A DNA stretch of 46,044 nucleotides from Parabacteroides distasonis (GTDB lineage Bacteria > Bacteroidota > Bacteroidia > Bacteroidales > Tannerellaceae), in the NCBI RefSeq assembly GCF_004793765.1, contig NZ_SRYM01000031.1:1-46044 (forward strand). The letters run 5' to 3'. Below, piece by piece: positions 17,525 through 26,926 of this stretch. The notes beneath the pieces are model-generated. The model saw only the letters and a program-made list of their open reading frames with translations. It did not search any database and was not told the DNA's origin. Position 1 is the first letter of the stretch. Each line of letters starts with the position of its first letter. The position numbers were made by a program, and so were the translations under genes.

Positions 17525-19030
17525 TTAGTTTTTCTTCATCGTATAATCCTTCACCCCTAAGGAATCATAGGCCTGCAAAAGCGCCTCGTCATTATCGGAG
17601 ATCATTAACAACTTATCATTCTCCTTTAATTCCGTATTTCCTTTCGGGATAAAATAGCGGCCTTCCCGTTTCACCATCACCGCCAAGGTATGATCAGGTA
17701 AAGTCAACTGCATCAATTTATTTCCATGGGATAATACCGCCGGGGTAATATCGATCTCGCTCATTGCACTCTTGATCTCCTCGGGAAGTTCGATGCCAAA
17801 CTCATCCTTTCTTTCCGGCTCATCCACCATATCCAGCCATTTAGCGGCTTGGGTAACCGTGGTTCCTTGGATCAGCAAAGAAAGAATCGTGATAAAGAAT
17901 ACGATATTAAAGAACATACTGGCATGCTCAATCCCAGCGATCATCGGATAGGTAGCAAAAATAATTGGAACCGCCCCACGTAATCCCACCCATGATATAT
18001 ATAGTTTACCCTTGAAAGAGAAATTCTTATAAGGTATCAAGCAAAGGAACACGCTAATCGGACGGGCAATTAAGATCATAAAGACCCCCACCAGCACACC
18101 CACGCTTGCCACCGGCAATAACTCATGTGGATTCACCAGCAAACCTAACGTAAGGAACATCACGATCTGCCACAACCAAGCGAAACCGTCAAAGAACGTC
18201 CCCATACTTTTCTTATGAACAATCTTAGCGTTACCAACCACCAAACCAGCGATATATACCGCTAAATAGCCATTACCTTTACATAAGGTCGTTGCGGCGA
18301 AGGTGAAGAAAGCCGTAGCCAATAAAAGGATCGGATACAAAGACTCGTTATCTATATCGATCTTATTGATAATCAACACGGCTAGTTTCCCCAATAAGAA
18401 ACCGGCGATAGCTCCCACCGATAATTGAATGACCAAAGATAGCCCGGCTTCCCAAATATTCATACCTCCGCTTTGTATGTAAGCGATCAGAAGCAAGGTA
18501 AGCATATAAGCCATCGGGTCATTACTACCACTCTCCAGCTCCAAGGTAGGACGCAGACGCTCTTTCAAATAAACCCCTTTACTGCGCAAAATTGAAAAAA
18601 CCGAGGCTGAGTCCGTAGAAGACATAACCGCTGCCAGCAATAAAGACTCCGGGAAAGTCAACGTAACATATTTGCCAAATAAACCAAATAACCAATAGAT
18701 AAACCCGCCCGTGATAAAAGTCGTAGCCAGTACTCCGAGCGTGGCTAATACCACACCCTGCGAGGCGATAGGTTTGACCTCCGCCACTTTCGTATCCATA
18801 CCACCCGAGAACAAGATAATACTCAACGCCAACATACCTATAAATTGGGCTACATTCGGATCACTGAACTGGATACCCAGGCCATCACTGCCAAACAACA
18901 TCCCCACACCAAGGAACAACAACAAAGCGGGTAAACCAAAACGATAACCGGCCTTACCGGCGAATATACTAAAAAACAGGATCACGGAGGCTATTAATAG
19001 CACTTGCTCAGGATTTTGAAACATACGCAA
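17525..19030 (-). CDS. Potassium/proton antiporter (CPA1, CvrA/NhaP2 type) with RCK_C domain
   Basis: 501 residues. The first about 390 residues are a multi-helix Na+/H+-exchanger domain (about 12 membrane segments), with ESGSNDPMAYMLTLLL carrying the Asp/Asn transport motif and STDSASVFSILRSKG before it. The C-terminal region, after a short linker, is a TrkA-C/RCK_C domain (LPDHTLAVMVKREGRYFIPKGNTELKENDKLLMIS) that usually senses nucleotides or ions. Function: inner-membrane K+ or Na+ efflux in exchange for protons, for volume and pH control. It is a single gene, divergent from the transglutaminase-like gene. Confidence 0.93.
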   Translation of the reverse strand: MRMFQNPEQVLLIASVILFFSIFAGKAGYRFGLPALLLFLGVGMLFGSDGLGIQFSDPNVAQFIGMLALSIILFSGGMDTKVAEVKPIASQGVVLATLGVLATTFITGGFIYWLFGLFGKYVTLTFPESLLLAAVMSSTDSASVFSILRSKGVYLKERLRPTLELESGSNDPMAYMLTLLLIAYIQSGGMNIWEAGLSLVIQLSVGAIAGFLLGKLAVLIINKIDIDNESLYPILLLATAFFTFAATTLCKGNGYLAVYIAGLVVGNAKIVHKKSMGTFFDGFAWLWQIVMFLTLGLLVNPHELLPVASVGVLVGVFMILIARPISVFLCLIPYKNFSFKGKLYISWVGLRGAVPIIFATYPMIAGIEHASMFFNIVFFITILSLLIQGTTVTQAAKWLDMVDEPERKDEFGIELPEEIKSAMSEIDITPAVLSHGNKLMQLTLPDHTLAVMVKREGRYFIPKGNTELKENDKLLMISDNDEALLQAYDSLGVKDYTMKKN

Positions 19031-19215
19031 AACGGGTTTTATGATTAGTGATTTGATACTTTGTCACAAAGTTCGTAAACTTTTTGCAATTATAATCACA
19101 CAAAAAGAAGAAATCCGGTCTCATATTTACAAGAAGACTGAATTTATTCTTTCCATAGAAAAACAAATCTTTCTTACAAATTGTTCGAGAATTTTTCTAT
19201 CTCGCATAGAATCAT

Positions 19216-19223
19216 TACTTTTG
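19216..19223 (+). promoter_or_regulatory. -7 box for the transglutaminase-like gene
   Basis: TACTTTTG matches TAnnTTTG exactly, 22 bases before the ATG at 19245. The -33 region is only a T-rich stretch near 19193. The position argues against the longer open frame that begins at 19041. Confidence 0.5.
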
Positions 19224-19244
19224 GCAAACATACATATCCACTTT

Positions 19245-21905
19245 ATGAACAAAAAACATCTATTCGCACTGGTGTTTACATTACTCGTATGGACGAGCTG
19301 TAACAACCAACAACATTTTATTACCGACGCCGCTTACCGAGCTGAGGTTGAGAACGCTTTCCAAGCGAAACAGGCCGCTCTGCCTAACGGAAACCTTTTC
19401 GCAGTATTTAACGATCAAATGACTCCCGAAGAGAGAGAGGCGTTAACCTTCATGTACGCCTATATGCCGATTGGAGACATCACGGACTATAATGGCGATT
19501 TCTATTTGAAAAACATCCGTTCCTCTTTCCAAGCACGGAATGAGATGCCTTGGGGCGATAGCATCCCTGAGGATATCTTCCGCCATTTCGTATTGCCGGT
19601 ACGAGTCAACAATGAGAATCTGGATGAAAGCCGCATGGTTTTCTTTGATGAATTGAAAGACCGAGTGAAAGGTCTCTCGTTGTACAACGCAGTACTGGAA
19701 GTGAATCACTGGTGCCATGAGAAGGTTATCTATACTCCTTCCGATAGCCGCACAAGTTCCCCTTTGGCATCTGTAAAGACCGCTTACGGTCGTTGCGGCG
19801 AGGAGTCTACCTTCACAGTAGCCGCTTTACGTTCCGTGGGTATCCCCGCACGTCAGGTATATACGCCTCGCTGGGCGCATACGGACGATAACCACGCATG
19901 GGTAGAAGCTTGGGTGAATGGTAAATGGTATTTCCTCGGCGCTTGCGAGCCGGAGCCGGTATTGAATCTGGGTTGGTTCAACGGCCCTGCTTACCGGGGC
20001 ATGTTGATGCACACGAAGGTATTTGGTAAATACAATGGCCCAGAGGATGTCATGGAACGTACCGATGGGTATACCGAGATCAACGTGATCGATAATTACG
20101 CGCCTTCGGCCAAAGCAGTTATCACGGTTACGGATGCCAATGGCAAGCCGGTGAAGGACGCTCTGGTTGAATTCAAGATTTATAATTATGCCGAGTTCAA
20201 CAGCGTAGCCCGCAAGAAGACGGACGCAGATGGTAAATGCTCGTTATCCGCCGGAAAAGGGGATATGTTGGTATGGGCCAGCAAAGACGGCAAGTTCGGC
20301 TACAGCAAGGTTTCTTTCGGCAAGGACGGAGAGGTTACGATCGCCTTGAATAAGAAACCGGGAGATGTGGAGACGATCGCCCTAGATATCGTACCACCGG
20401 TGGACGGCTCTATCCCTGCGGAAGTTACACCGGAGCAAAAGGAAGCGAACGCCAAACGCTTATTGGAGGAAGACGCTATCCGTAATAAATATGTAGCCAC
20501 GTTCTATACGGAAGAGAAAGCGGAGGCTTTAGCGAAAGAATTGGGTATCGATCCGATGAAGACGGAGGATTTCATGATCGGTAGCCGCGGCAACTGGATG
20601 GAGATCGAGAAGTTCTTACGGGAGACTCCCGCCGAGAAACGTGAGCAGGCAATGGCTTTATTGGATGTCGTATCCGCTAAGGATCTACGTGATACACCCG
20701 CATCTGTCTTCACGGACCATTTGAACAATACGCCGACCGTTCAAAACGAATGGTTCAATGAATATATCATGAATCCCCGTGTAGCTAATGAGTTCCTAAC
20801 TCCTTACAAGAGTTTCTTCGCCGCAAACATTGAACCTTCCTTGGCGAAGCAAGCCGTAGAGAACCCGCAGGCATTGGTAGATTGGGTGAAAAATAACGTC
20901 TCCATTAACGACGCACTAAACGCACAACGTATTCCAATCATGCCGATGGGTGTCTGGAAATCTCGCATCGCAGATAAGGGTTCCCGTAATATCTTTTTCG
21001 TGGCCGTGGCTCGTAGCTTAGGTATTCCGGCACGTATCGAGCCGGTAGCCCGCAAGATCCAGTACTTCAAGGACAACACTTGGATAGACGTCGATTTCGA
21101 GGCTGCCGTACAGACAACCGCCAAACAAGGCAAGGTAATCGCTTCTTACCTGCCGATCAAAGCACTACAAGACCCGAAATATTACAGTCACTTCACGATC
21201 GCCAAGGTTTTGCCGAACGGTACTTTACAGACCTTGAATTTTGAGAGAGGCGGTAACGTAGATATGGGCTTGGGAGATACTTGGAGCGGATTATTGAAAA
21301 ACCCGTTGTCTATGGATGAAGGTAATTATATGTTAGTGACCGGTACTCGTATGGCAAATGGTAGCGTATTGGCCGAGATCGAGTTTTTCAATGTGGAGGC
21401 AGACAAGACCGTCCCGATCAAATTAGAGATGCGTGAAAATAAGGATGAAATACAGGTGATCGGTAACTTTAACTCCGAGAATAAATTCAAACGTGTGGAC
21501 AACGGTGAGGAAACCAGCTTACTGGCAACGACCGGACGTGGTTATTATATCGTAGCGCTTCTAGGCTCCCGCCAAGAACCAACGAACCATGCGATGCGTG
21601 ATATTGCCGCCGTAAAGAAGGAACTGGAGGATTGGGGACGAGGCATCGTGCTTCTCTTCCCGGACGAGAAGGGTTATAAGAACTTCGATCCGAAAGAGTT
21701 CGGCGATTTACCGGGCACGATTACGTACGGTCTGGATATCGACGGGGCGATCCAAAAGGAAATGGCTACAGCGATGAAATTGCAAAATGCCAATACCTTG
21801 CCGATCTTCTTGATCGCCGATACGTTCAACCGTGTCGTATTTGTCTCTCAAGGCTATACAATTGGCTTAGGCGAGCAGTTAATGAAAGTCATACATAAGC
21901 TATAA
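19245..21905 (+). CDS. Transglutaminase-like multidomain lipoprotein
   Basis: 886 residues from the ATG at 19245, where a lipoprotein signal begins (lipobox WTSC); the upstream extension of the frame is rejected. The transglutaminase core has Cys184 in YGRCGEESTF and His217 in DDNHAWVEAWV, but the usual following Asp is replaced in YFLGACEPEP. A carboxypeptidase-regulatory-like sandwich follows at about 285-360 (AVITVTDANGKPVKDALVEF). A second transglutaminase-like fold at about 560-640 (GSRNIFFVAVARSLGIPARIEP) lacks the catalytic Cys. The C-terminus (GIVLLFPDEKGYKNF, PIFLIADTFNRVVFVSQGY) resembles a thioredoxin-like domain without a CxxC. It is probably a periplasmic or surface protease or peptide-processing protein; the substrate is unknown. 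It is monocistronic, with a terminator 26 bases downstream. Confidence 0.82.
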   Translation: MNKKHLFALVFTLLVWTSCNNQQHFITDAAYRAEVENAFQAKQAALPNGNLFAVFNDQMTPEEREALTFMYAYMPIGDITDYNGDFYLKNIRSSFQARNEMPWGDSIPEDIFRHFVLPVRVNNENLDESRMVFFDELKDRVKGLSLYNAVLEVNHWCHEKVIYTPSDSRTSSPLASVKTAYGRCGEESTFTVAALRSVGIPARQVYTPRWAHTDDNHAWVEAWVNGKWYFLGACEPEPVLNLGWFNGPAYRGMLMHTKVFGKYNGPEDVMERTDGYTEINVIDNYAPSAKAVITVTDANGKPVKDALVEFKIYNYAEFNSVARKKTDADGKCSLSAGKGDMLVWASKDGKFGYSKVSFGKDGEVTIALNKKPGDVETIALDIVPPVDGSIPAEVTPEQKEANAKRLLEEDAIRNKYVATFYTEEKAEALAKELGIDPMKTEDFMIGSRGNWMEIEKFLRETPAEKREQAMALLDVVSAKDLRDTPASVFTDHLNNTPTVQNEWFNEYIMNPRVANEFLTPYKSFFAANIEPSLAKQAVENPQALVDWVKNNVSINDALNAQRIPIMPMGVWKSRIADKGSRNIFFVAVARSLGIPARIEPVARKIQYFKDNTWIDVDFEAAVQTTAKQGKVIASYLPIKALQDPKYYSHFTIAKVLPNGTLQTLNFERGGNVDMGLGDTWSGLLKNPLSMDEGNYMLVTGTRMANGSVLAEIEFFNVEADKTVPIKLEMRENKDEIQVIGNFNSENKFKRVDNGEETSLLATTGRGYYIVALLGSRQEPTNHAMRDIAAVKKELEDWGRGIVLLFPDEKGYKNFDPKEFGDLPGTITYGLDIDGAIQKEMATAMKLQNANTLPIFLIADTFNRVVFVSQGYTIGLGEQLMKVIHKL

Positions 21906-21930
21906 CAACAGGCTCGTAGGAGAATTAAGA

Positions 21931-21964
21931 AGGGGCGGCTCTATCTATAAGGCCGCCTCTTTTG
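21931..21964 (+). terminator. Terminator after the transglutaminase-like gene
   Basis: AGGGGCGGC pairs with GCCGCCTCT (one mismatch) and is followed by TTTT. It starts 26 bases after the stop codon. Confidence 0.75.
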
Positions 21965-22273
21965 TATTCGGTTGTATCCTTTCTCCATGAAAACAAATGA
22001 CGTGACTTCTTCAAATCCTATCATCCTCAACTTATTATGAATAATAGTATTATCCGTCATGACACTTGCCTCTATATCGTACTGACACATCCCTGGCATA
22101 TACTCAAACAACAACGAAAAAAGGCAGATGATAAAGAACATCCCTAAGTAAATACTGAATTTACCGTCAAATATGTTTTTCGTACAATACGGATTTAAGT
22201 TTAGAAAAATAAAGGGAAACGCAGTACATAAGACACACGTTTCCCTTATTCTTTTCCCGCCCTCCCTCCTCAC
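21941..22273 (-). other. Doubtful 110-codon frame in a 508-base gap
   Basis: The minus strand is open for 110 codons with one hydrophobic stretch (YLGMFFIICLFSLLFEYMPGM). I do not recognise it. It runs into the terminator at 21931-21964 and its composition is not clearly coding, so it may be decayed or chance. The rest of the gap 21906-22413 holds structured sequence: CATTCCCG and CGGGAATG (about 22329-22379) pair around a smaller dyad TCCGTCACGGA, which could end the minus-strand gene that stops at 22414. Confidence 0.2.
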
Positions 22274-22413
22274 GGAGGTAATGGCGGATGAACTTTAATT
22301 TATTACTTTAGTATTAATATTAATCCATTCCCGCCTGTTCGTCCGTCACGGAGTACTTGGAGCTATATCCGCACGGGAATGAGTTTTCGATTTATGTTAT
22401 TTCTTTATAAACC

Positions 22414-25400
22414 TTATTTTACGATAGCCTTTACAGCTTCCTCACCGTCTACAGCCACGGCTACGATACCAGCCGGTACTGCGATTGTAGCGTTATCAGA
22501 AGTAAGAACGGTCTCAGCGACTACCTTACCAAGGATGTTCGTGATAACTACAGACTTACCGGCTGCGCCCTGGATAGTTACCGTACCGTTGCCGGCTACG
22601 ATAGCGATACCCTCAGCGGCGATTTCGTCGTTGGAAGTTACGAACTCATCACCCTCAGCCATTTGCTCTACGTTGAATACCAACGCACCGTCATTGTTAG
22701 TCTTAGCTACATCGAATTGAGAGCCATTATCAGTCAATACCAAGCAACCATTGTGCATCTTCAACCAAGCGGCACCATAAGTAGGAGCGATCGCACGATT
22801 CAAATTACCGTCACCTATAACTGTTCTATACTTGTCATCTGCATTATCATTATCATAATCGAATGAATAAACATTAGACTCAATCAAGAATGCGTTAGCA
22901 TCGTTGTTTTCAGTAGCCTTCAAAGCAGTCTCCGGATTTACATAGCGGAATGACCAAGTTACATTCTTGTGCTTGTCGCCTGTCAAGTCTACGATAAAGT
23001 GAGTTAACTTGTTAGCACGGTAGTTCTTATAGATTTCTGCCGTATCCAACTTAGCCGGTTCCATCTTTTCGAAGCCATTTGTCAATACAACCAAACTGTC
23101 ACCTACCTTAATAGCCGGAACGAAACCTACGCGAGTGTAGCTATTGTTGCTTGCGTTTTGGGAATTAACCATATACGGATTCTTCTTAGCTTCAGCGTCT
23201 ACCAATACCTGAGCGGAATCAGAGAAGTTCACCATGTACTTACCGTAAACGAAACCTAATTTACCGCGAGTAGCGTGTACACACTTGTAAGGATCGTCCG
23301 TAATATGACCATCAGCGTCGATATGAGGGCCAGCCTCTGTACAAGGCTCTGTAGCAACACCTTCTTGATCGTTACGAGCGACAGAGATCAAGTATTGAGG
23401 TTTGATCTCACCCAAACCACGTTTCACCCAAGCCGTATCCACATGGAAGAACAATTTGCCTTTAGCTTGCTCCGCATTCCAGATACCTGCGTAATCAACC
23501 TTCTTGTCTTGCAAGTTCGGGTTCATCTCATCCATCAAGTACTCGCGACGAACATTCTCAACGAATGCCAAGCATTGCGCACCGTCCGTTTCGCTCTCAC
23601 CTAAAGCCTTGATGTTGAAACGACGATATAACGGAGCGTCATCGATCTCTACAGAGAAGGCGGAGTTACGAGCCTCAAAATTACCAGATATAAACTTATC
23701 ATTGATATCACCGTTTACCAAATCCAATGTATTGTCATCTACAGACAATTTAGAAGAAGCATAATCATTAGATCTAAAAGAAACTTCAGACTCAGTACCA
23801 GAAGCATAGTTCTTAATTGCCTGATCCTTTACAGCAATAAAGGATTTTCCTTCTTTATCTACACCATAGTATAGATTTGCCGGAATAATCGTATAGAAAT
23901 GCTTACCACTCTTGTCATTGTTCTCTTTCAAGAAATACGTACCATAAGCAGTTTCTGACAAAACATACTTCTTAGTCTTTTGGTCATAGCCTAAGCTACG
24001 TCCCCAGTTATCAACAATGCGATATACATTTCTCACCAACTTGTCATCATAACCATACTTATCGTCTTTTACGGCAATTTCCAAACGGAAGCTAGACTTC
24101 GTACCGTTCTCGTCTACACGTACGATAGAGTCCTTATCGCTCGGTACGCTCAAGAACTTATCATCGGCCAAACCATGCAAGTAGTTGAACAAATAACGCT
24201 CTACATCTGTATCCAACTCCGTTACATACTTGTAACCAAGCTTATCGTTCTCTACGCTTTCTTTAGATACCGGAATGAAATCCAATGTATCACCACTCAA
24301 TTGGTTCACAAAGAACTTGTTGTCACCAGCCTTAAATAATTGACCCGAAATAGTCAATAGATCATCAAACTCACGGTTTTGGATAGTAACCGGAGAAGTA
24401 GCGGAAGAAGAGTTCTTCTTCACAACCCAATGAGCGGCAGGCATGTGATCGAAGTTCTGATTCCTCTGTTGCGGCATATATTTAAAATCACCCGCCAAGT
24501 TAGCGATGAAATAATCACCATCAGATTGGTCAGTTCTCTCATATCCCCGCTTGTTATAACCAGAAGTACGCAATTGGATCATATAGATACCTTCCGCTAA
24601 AGTTGTCGGAACATAAGCATTTGCGCTTATGCCGATAGAAACCTTAGTCAACATACCGTTCGCTTTGTCATTCCAACCCGGAGTAGTAGCCGCATCAGCA
24701 ACAGAAGAAGCTTCAGAAGCGATCGTTAACTCACGAGCCGTAGTCAAAGTAGCCAAACGCAAGTAGTAGTCATCTGTTGCTCCTACATTCTCACTCCATT
24801 CCGTATAAGCACCATCTACACCATCAACAGGAACCTTTGTTCCTTTCTTCTTATAGTTCCTTACTTTGATAATCAAACGCTCATCACTAGGAGAATAATC
24901 AAAGTCGAACATATAAGCCTCTGGTAAACGAGCCAGCTTATTAGCGCCCTTACCCTCTGTCTGCTCGTCTACATTGGCATAAGCGAACTTAACCAACTGA
25001 CCTACAGACTCTGTGCCTGAATGATAAAGCGTATCAGCCACGATATAAGCTTGTTTGTCATAAGCCTTCTTATCCTTAGCCATCAACATTACATACTTTG
25101 TCCCTCTAACATTCACAGCTTTCAAAGCCGTATTAGCAAACAAGTTAGACCCTTTAGACGTTACATCCTTGTCGAAAGACAAGTTGAACCAACCCTCAGG
25201 AGCCGTACCTAATTGTGAATTCAGTGCTTCCGCATCGATATTGGTAACCAAAGCAGCCTCATAAGGAGCTACCTTGAAAGCATTGGCAGGAACAGCATTA
25301 GCAGCCGCCTTTTTAACAACCAAACCCGCAGGGGTAGATTCCAAATAAGCAACCGTATTAGCGTTCAAATAAGATCTCAAGACTTCAGCCTGCAATTTCT

Positions 25401-25821
25401 TGCCAGAACCCGCATCTGTCAAAACCGTATTTAACCACTCGGAAGTCGCACCCCCAATAACTGCCGGAACAGAAGGAGTATCCTTATCCAATTTACTAGC
25501 GTCGACCGCCAAGGTCAAGCCTGTAGCCTTGTTCACGTAAGTAAACTTAGGGGCGTTACCATTCGCGCCCTGAGTAACAGTTACAGACCACAAGGAATTA
25601 CTCGTGTTTTGGATAGTTGCTTTAACCTGAGCCGCTGGTAAAGACACCAATTTTCCATAATCCCCCGCATCGGGATCAGCAACAACAGAAATGAAGTTCA
25701 CACCATCACCTAACAAGTAAGTCTTGTTAGACTCATACTTTTGAACCCCAGTCTGCGCCCCTACCGACATAGCAGATGCTAACATAGCACCGACAAGCAA
25801 AGTAGAAAACTTTTTGTTCAT
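22414..25821 (-). CDS. Large secreted surface protein, DUF6383-type, with a T9SS-like C-terminal domain
   Basis: 1135 residues with a clear Sec signal (MNKKFSTLLVGAMLASAMSVGAQ). The body is rich in Asn, Asp, Lys and Tyr, with repeated beta-type segments and few cysteines, as in large Parabacteroides surface proteins carrying a DUF6383 end. The last about 75 residues (IAIVAGNGTVTIQGAAGKSV..., NILGKVVAET, AVPAGIVAVAV, EEAVKAIVK) follow the pattern of a type A T9SS sorting domain: an Ig-like sandwich with G(K)xV, a P-x-G-I turn and a terminal Lys-x-(I/V)-V. It would then be exported by the porPKLMN machinery encoded 9 kb away and fixed to the surface. The cargo role is inference. It is single-gene, with its 5' region beside the array at 25987. 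Confidence 0.75.
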   Translation of the reverse strand: MNKKFSTLLVGAMLASAMSVGAQTGVQKYESNKTYLLGDGVNFISVVADPDAGDYGKLVSLPAAQVKATIQNTSNSLWSVTVTQGANGNAPKFTYVNKATGLTLAVDASKLDKDTPSVPAVIGGATSEWLNTVLTDAGSGKKLQAEVLRSYLNANTVAYLESTPAGLVVKKAAANAVPANAFKVAPYEAALVTNIDAEALNSQLGTAPEGWFNLSFDKDVTSKGSNLFANTALKAVNVRGTKYVMLMAKDKKAYDKQAYIVADTLYHSGTESVGQLVKFAYANVDEQTEGKGANKLARLPEAYMFDFDYSPSDERLIIKVRNYKKKGTKVPVDGVDGAYTEWSENVGATDDYYLRLATLTTARELTIASEASSVADAATTPGWNDKANGMLTKVSIGISANAYVPTTLAEGIYMIQLRTSGYNKRGYERTDQSDGDYFIANLAGDFKYMPQQRNQNFDHMPAAHWVVKKNSSSATSPVTIQNREFDDLLTISGQLFKAGDNKFFVNQLSGDTLDFIPVSKESVENDKLGYKYVTELDTDVERYLFNYLHGLADDKFLSVPSDKDSIVRVDENGTKSSFRLEIAVKDDKYGYDDKLVRNVYRIVDNWGRSLGYDQKTKKYVLSETAYGTYFLKENNDKSGKHFYTIIPANLYYGVDKEGKSFIAVKDQAIKNYASGTESEVSFRSNDYASSKLSVDDNTLDLVNGDINDKFISGNFEARNSAFSVEIDDAPLYRRFNIKALGESETDGAQCLAFVENVRREYLMDEMNPNLQDKKVDYAGIWNAEQAKGKLFFHVDTAWVKRGLGEIKPQYLISVARNDQEGVATEPCTEAGPHIDADGHITDDPYKCVHATRGKLGFVYGKYMVNFSDSAQVLVDAEAKKNPYMVNSQNASNNSYTRVGFVPAIKVGDSLVVLTNGFEKMEPAKLDTAEIYKNYRANKLTHFIVDLTGDKHKNVTWSFRYVNPETALKATENNDANAFLIESNVYSFDYDNDNADDKYRTVIGDGNLNRAIAPTYGAAWLKMHNGCLVLTDNGSQFDVAKTNNDGALVFNVEQMAEGDEFVTSNDEIAAEGIAIVAGNGTVTIQGAAGKSVVITNILGKVVAETVLTSDNATIAVPAGIVAVAVDGEEAVKAIVK

Positions 25822-25946
25822 AATCTAAAATTTAATATTAATAATAGTGTTAATTAAGTACTTATCCACATTCCGATAGCCTACTATCGTTCGAAAACGG
25901 CGAGTCTAAACCATCATTTATAATAGTCGTTTTCCACATATAATAT

Positions 25947-25964
25947 AATGTACGTGCGTACATT
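25947..25964. other. Perfect 18-bp dyad upstream of the surface-protein gene
   Basis: AATGTACG-TG-CGTACATT has 8-bp perfect arms, 126 bases upstream of the surface-protein start. It is a candidate operator or short hairpin. It is not in phase with the 22-bp array that begins 40 bases later. Confidence 0.4.
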
Positions 25965-25986
25965 AAAATGCAGATTGAGTAAGCCA

Positions 25987-26074
25987 ACGCCAGTATACGT
26001 GTAGCCCTACGCCGATATACGTATAAGGCCACACCGATATAGGCACAGCCCCATGCCGATACTGGCGCACAGCG
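25987..26074. repeat. Tandem array: four 22-bp units, core around CCGATATA
   Basis: Units start at 25987, 26009, 26031 and 26053, exactly 22 bases apart. Shared positions are AYRCC at the start (ACGCC, ACGCC, ACACC, ATGCC), a central GATA/GTATA and a C-rich spacer (GCCC, GGCC, GCCCC). Inverted symmetry is partial: ACG...CGT in units 1-2 and CC...GG in units 3-4. It lies in the 344-base gap between divergent genes starting at 25821 (minus) and 26166 (plus). Confidence 0.75.
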
Positions 26075-26165
26075 CAAGTTCTTCACCGATTTCGGCTTCA
26101 AGCACATATTCGGAAGGGAAATAGAATAAGAATCGCTATATTCGCAGGATAAACAAATCAAACAT

Positions 26166-26600
26166 ATGGAAGAAAAGCTAGATCCCACGATCATCCCTCA
26201 CCTGTACGCTCTATGCCTCAACCGGGAATGTCCCAAAGCCGATACTTGCCTTAGGCAACTGGCCGAGAGAAGTATACCCAGCCATATCGCCTTTTGGCAA
26301 GTCGTCAGCCCCAAACACATCGCCGCGATGGAAAAAGATTGCCCCTACTATCGGTCGAATAAGAAGGTGCGCTACGCCCGGGGATTCATAAATATACTGG
26401 ACAACCTGCCTCACAAGCAAATGCAGGCCGTCTCACTTAACCTGATCCGTTTTTTCAACCAGCGCACCTACTATCGCGTCCGGAAAGGCGAACGACCCTT
26501 ATCGCCGGCCGAGCAACGAGCCGTGTTGAGTATCCTCAAGCAACATGGGGTGGACAAGCCTAAGGAGTTCGACGCTTACTTCGAGACTTACGACTGGTGA
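26166..26600 (+). CDS. DUF6078-like small cytoplasmic protein
   Basis: 144 residues, no signal peptide or membrane segment, basic. It contains Cys-rich motifs near the N-terminus (LCLNRECPKADTCLRQLAE, then KDCPYY) and a helical C-terminal part (LSPAEQRAVLSILKQHGV, EFDAYFETYDW). The pattern matches Bacteroidales proteins I recall as DUF6078; the function is unknown. The four or five cysteines could bind a metal, which is inference. TATATTCG at 26137-26144, one base from TAnnTTTG, may be its -7 box. It is flanked by 22-bp arrays on both sides (25987-26074 and 26632-26787). Confidence 0.7.
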   Translation: MEEKLDPTIIPHLYALCLNRECPKADTCLRQLAERSIPSHIAFWQVVSPKHIAAMEKDCPYYRSNKKVRYARGFINILDNLPHKQMQAVSLNLIRFFNQRTYYRVRKGERPLSPAEQRAVLSILKQHGVDKPKEFDAYFETYDW

Positions 26601-26631
26601 TCGTCTAATGGAAATATATTCCTTTGCCTAT

Positions 26632-26787
26632 TGGCAATACCTTGACATCGCCTCTGACAAAGGACTGTCATCCCGGATGACAAGGCATTGTCATGCTTAT
26701 GGCAATACTTTGCCACCCGCATGGCAAAACATTGTCACGTAGATGGCAAAATATTGTCACGCACGTGGCAGAATATGCGACACTAAG
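26632..26787. repeat. Tandem array: seven ~22-bp units, TGRCA-N6-TGYCA palindromic core
   Basis: Units start at 26632, 26655, 26678, 26700, 26722, 26744 and 26766 (spacings 23, 23, 22, 22, 22, 22). Each has a 16-base inverted repeat, then a 6-7 base spacer. Arm pairs are TGGCA/TGACA, TGACA/TGTCA (twice), TGGCA/TGCCA, TGGCA/TGTCA (twice) and a degraded last unit. Changes keep pairing: TGACA goes with TGTCA and TGGCA with TGCCA, and the mixed TGGCA/TGTCA units would form a G-U pair in plus-strand RNA. It fills much of the gap before the RND efflux operon. Confidence 0.88.
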
Positions 26788-26926
26788 AAAGACGATCCGT
26801 CAAGTAAAGAACATGTTTCTCAAAAAATAGCATCTTTGATTAAACCTTTTCACGTAACGGATGTCTATACTTGCGTTTGATTATATATTTTGGAGTAACA
26901 AATTTTAGTAAATACCATACGAGAAC

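Noticed and set aside
25862-26194. Minus-strand 110-codon frame across the gap before the DUF6078-like gene
   Set aside because: It runs through the 22-bp array and the opposing start codon, and its product shows array-derived sequence and no domain.
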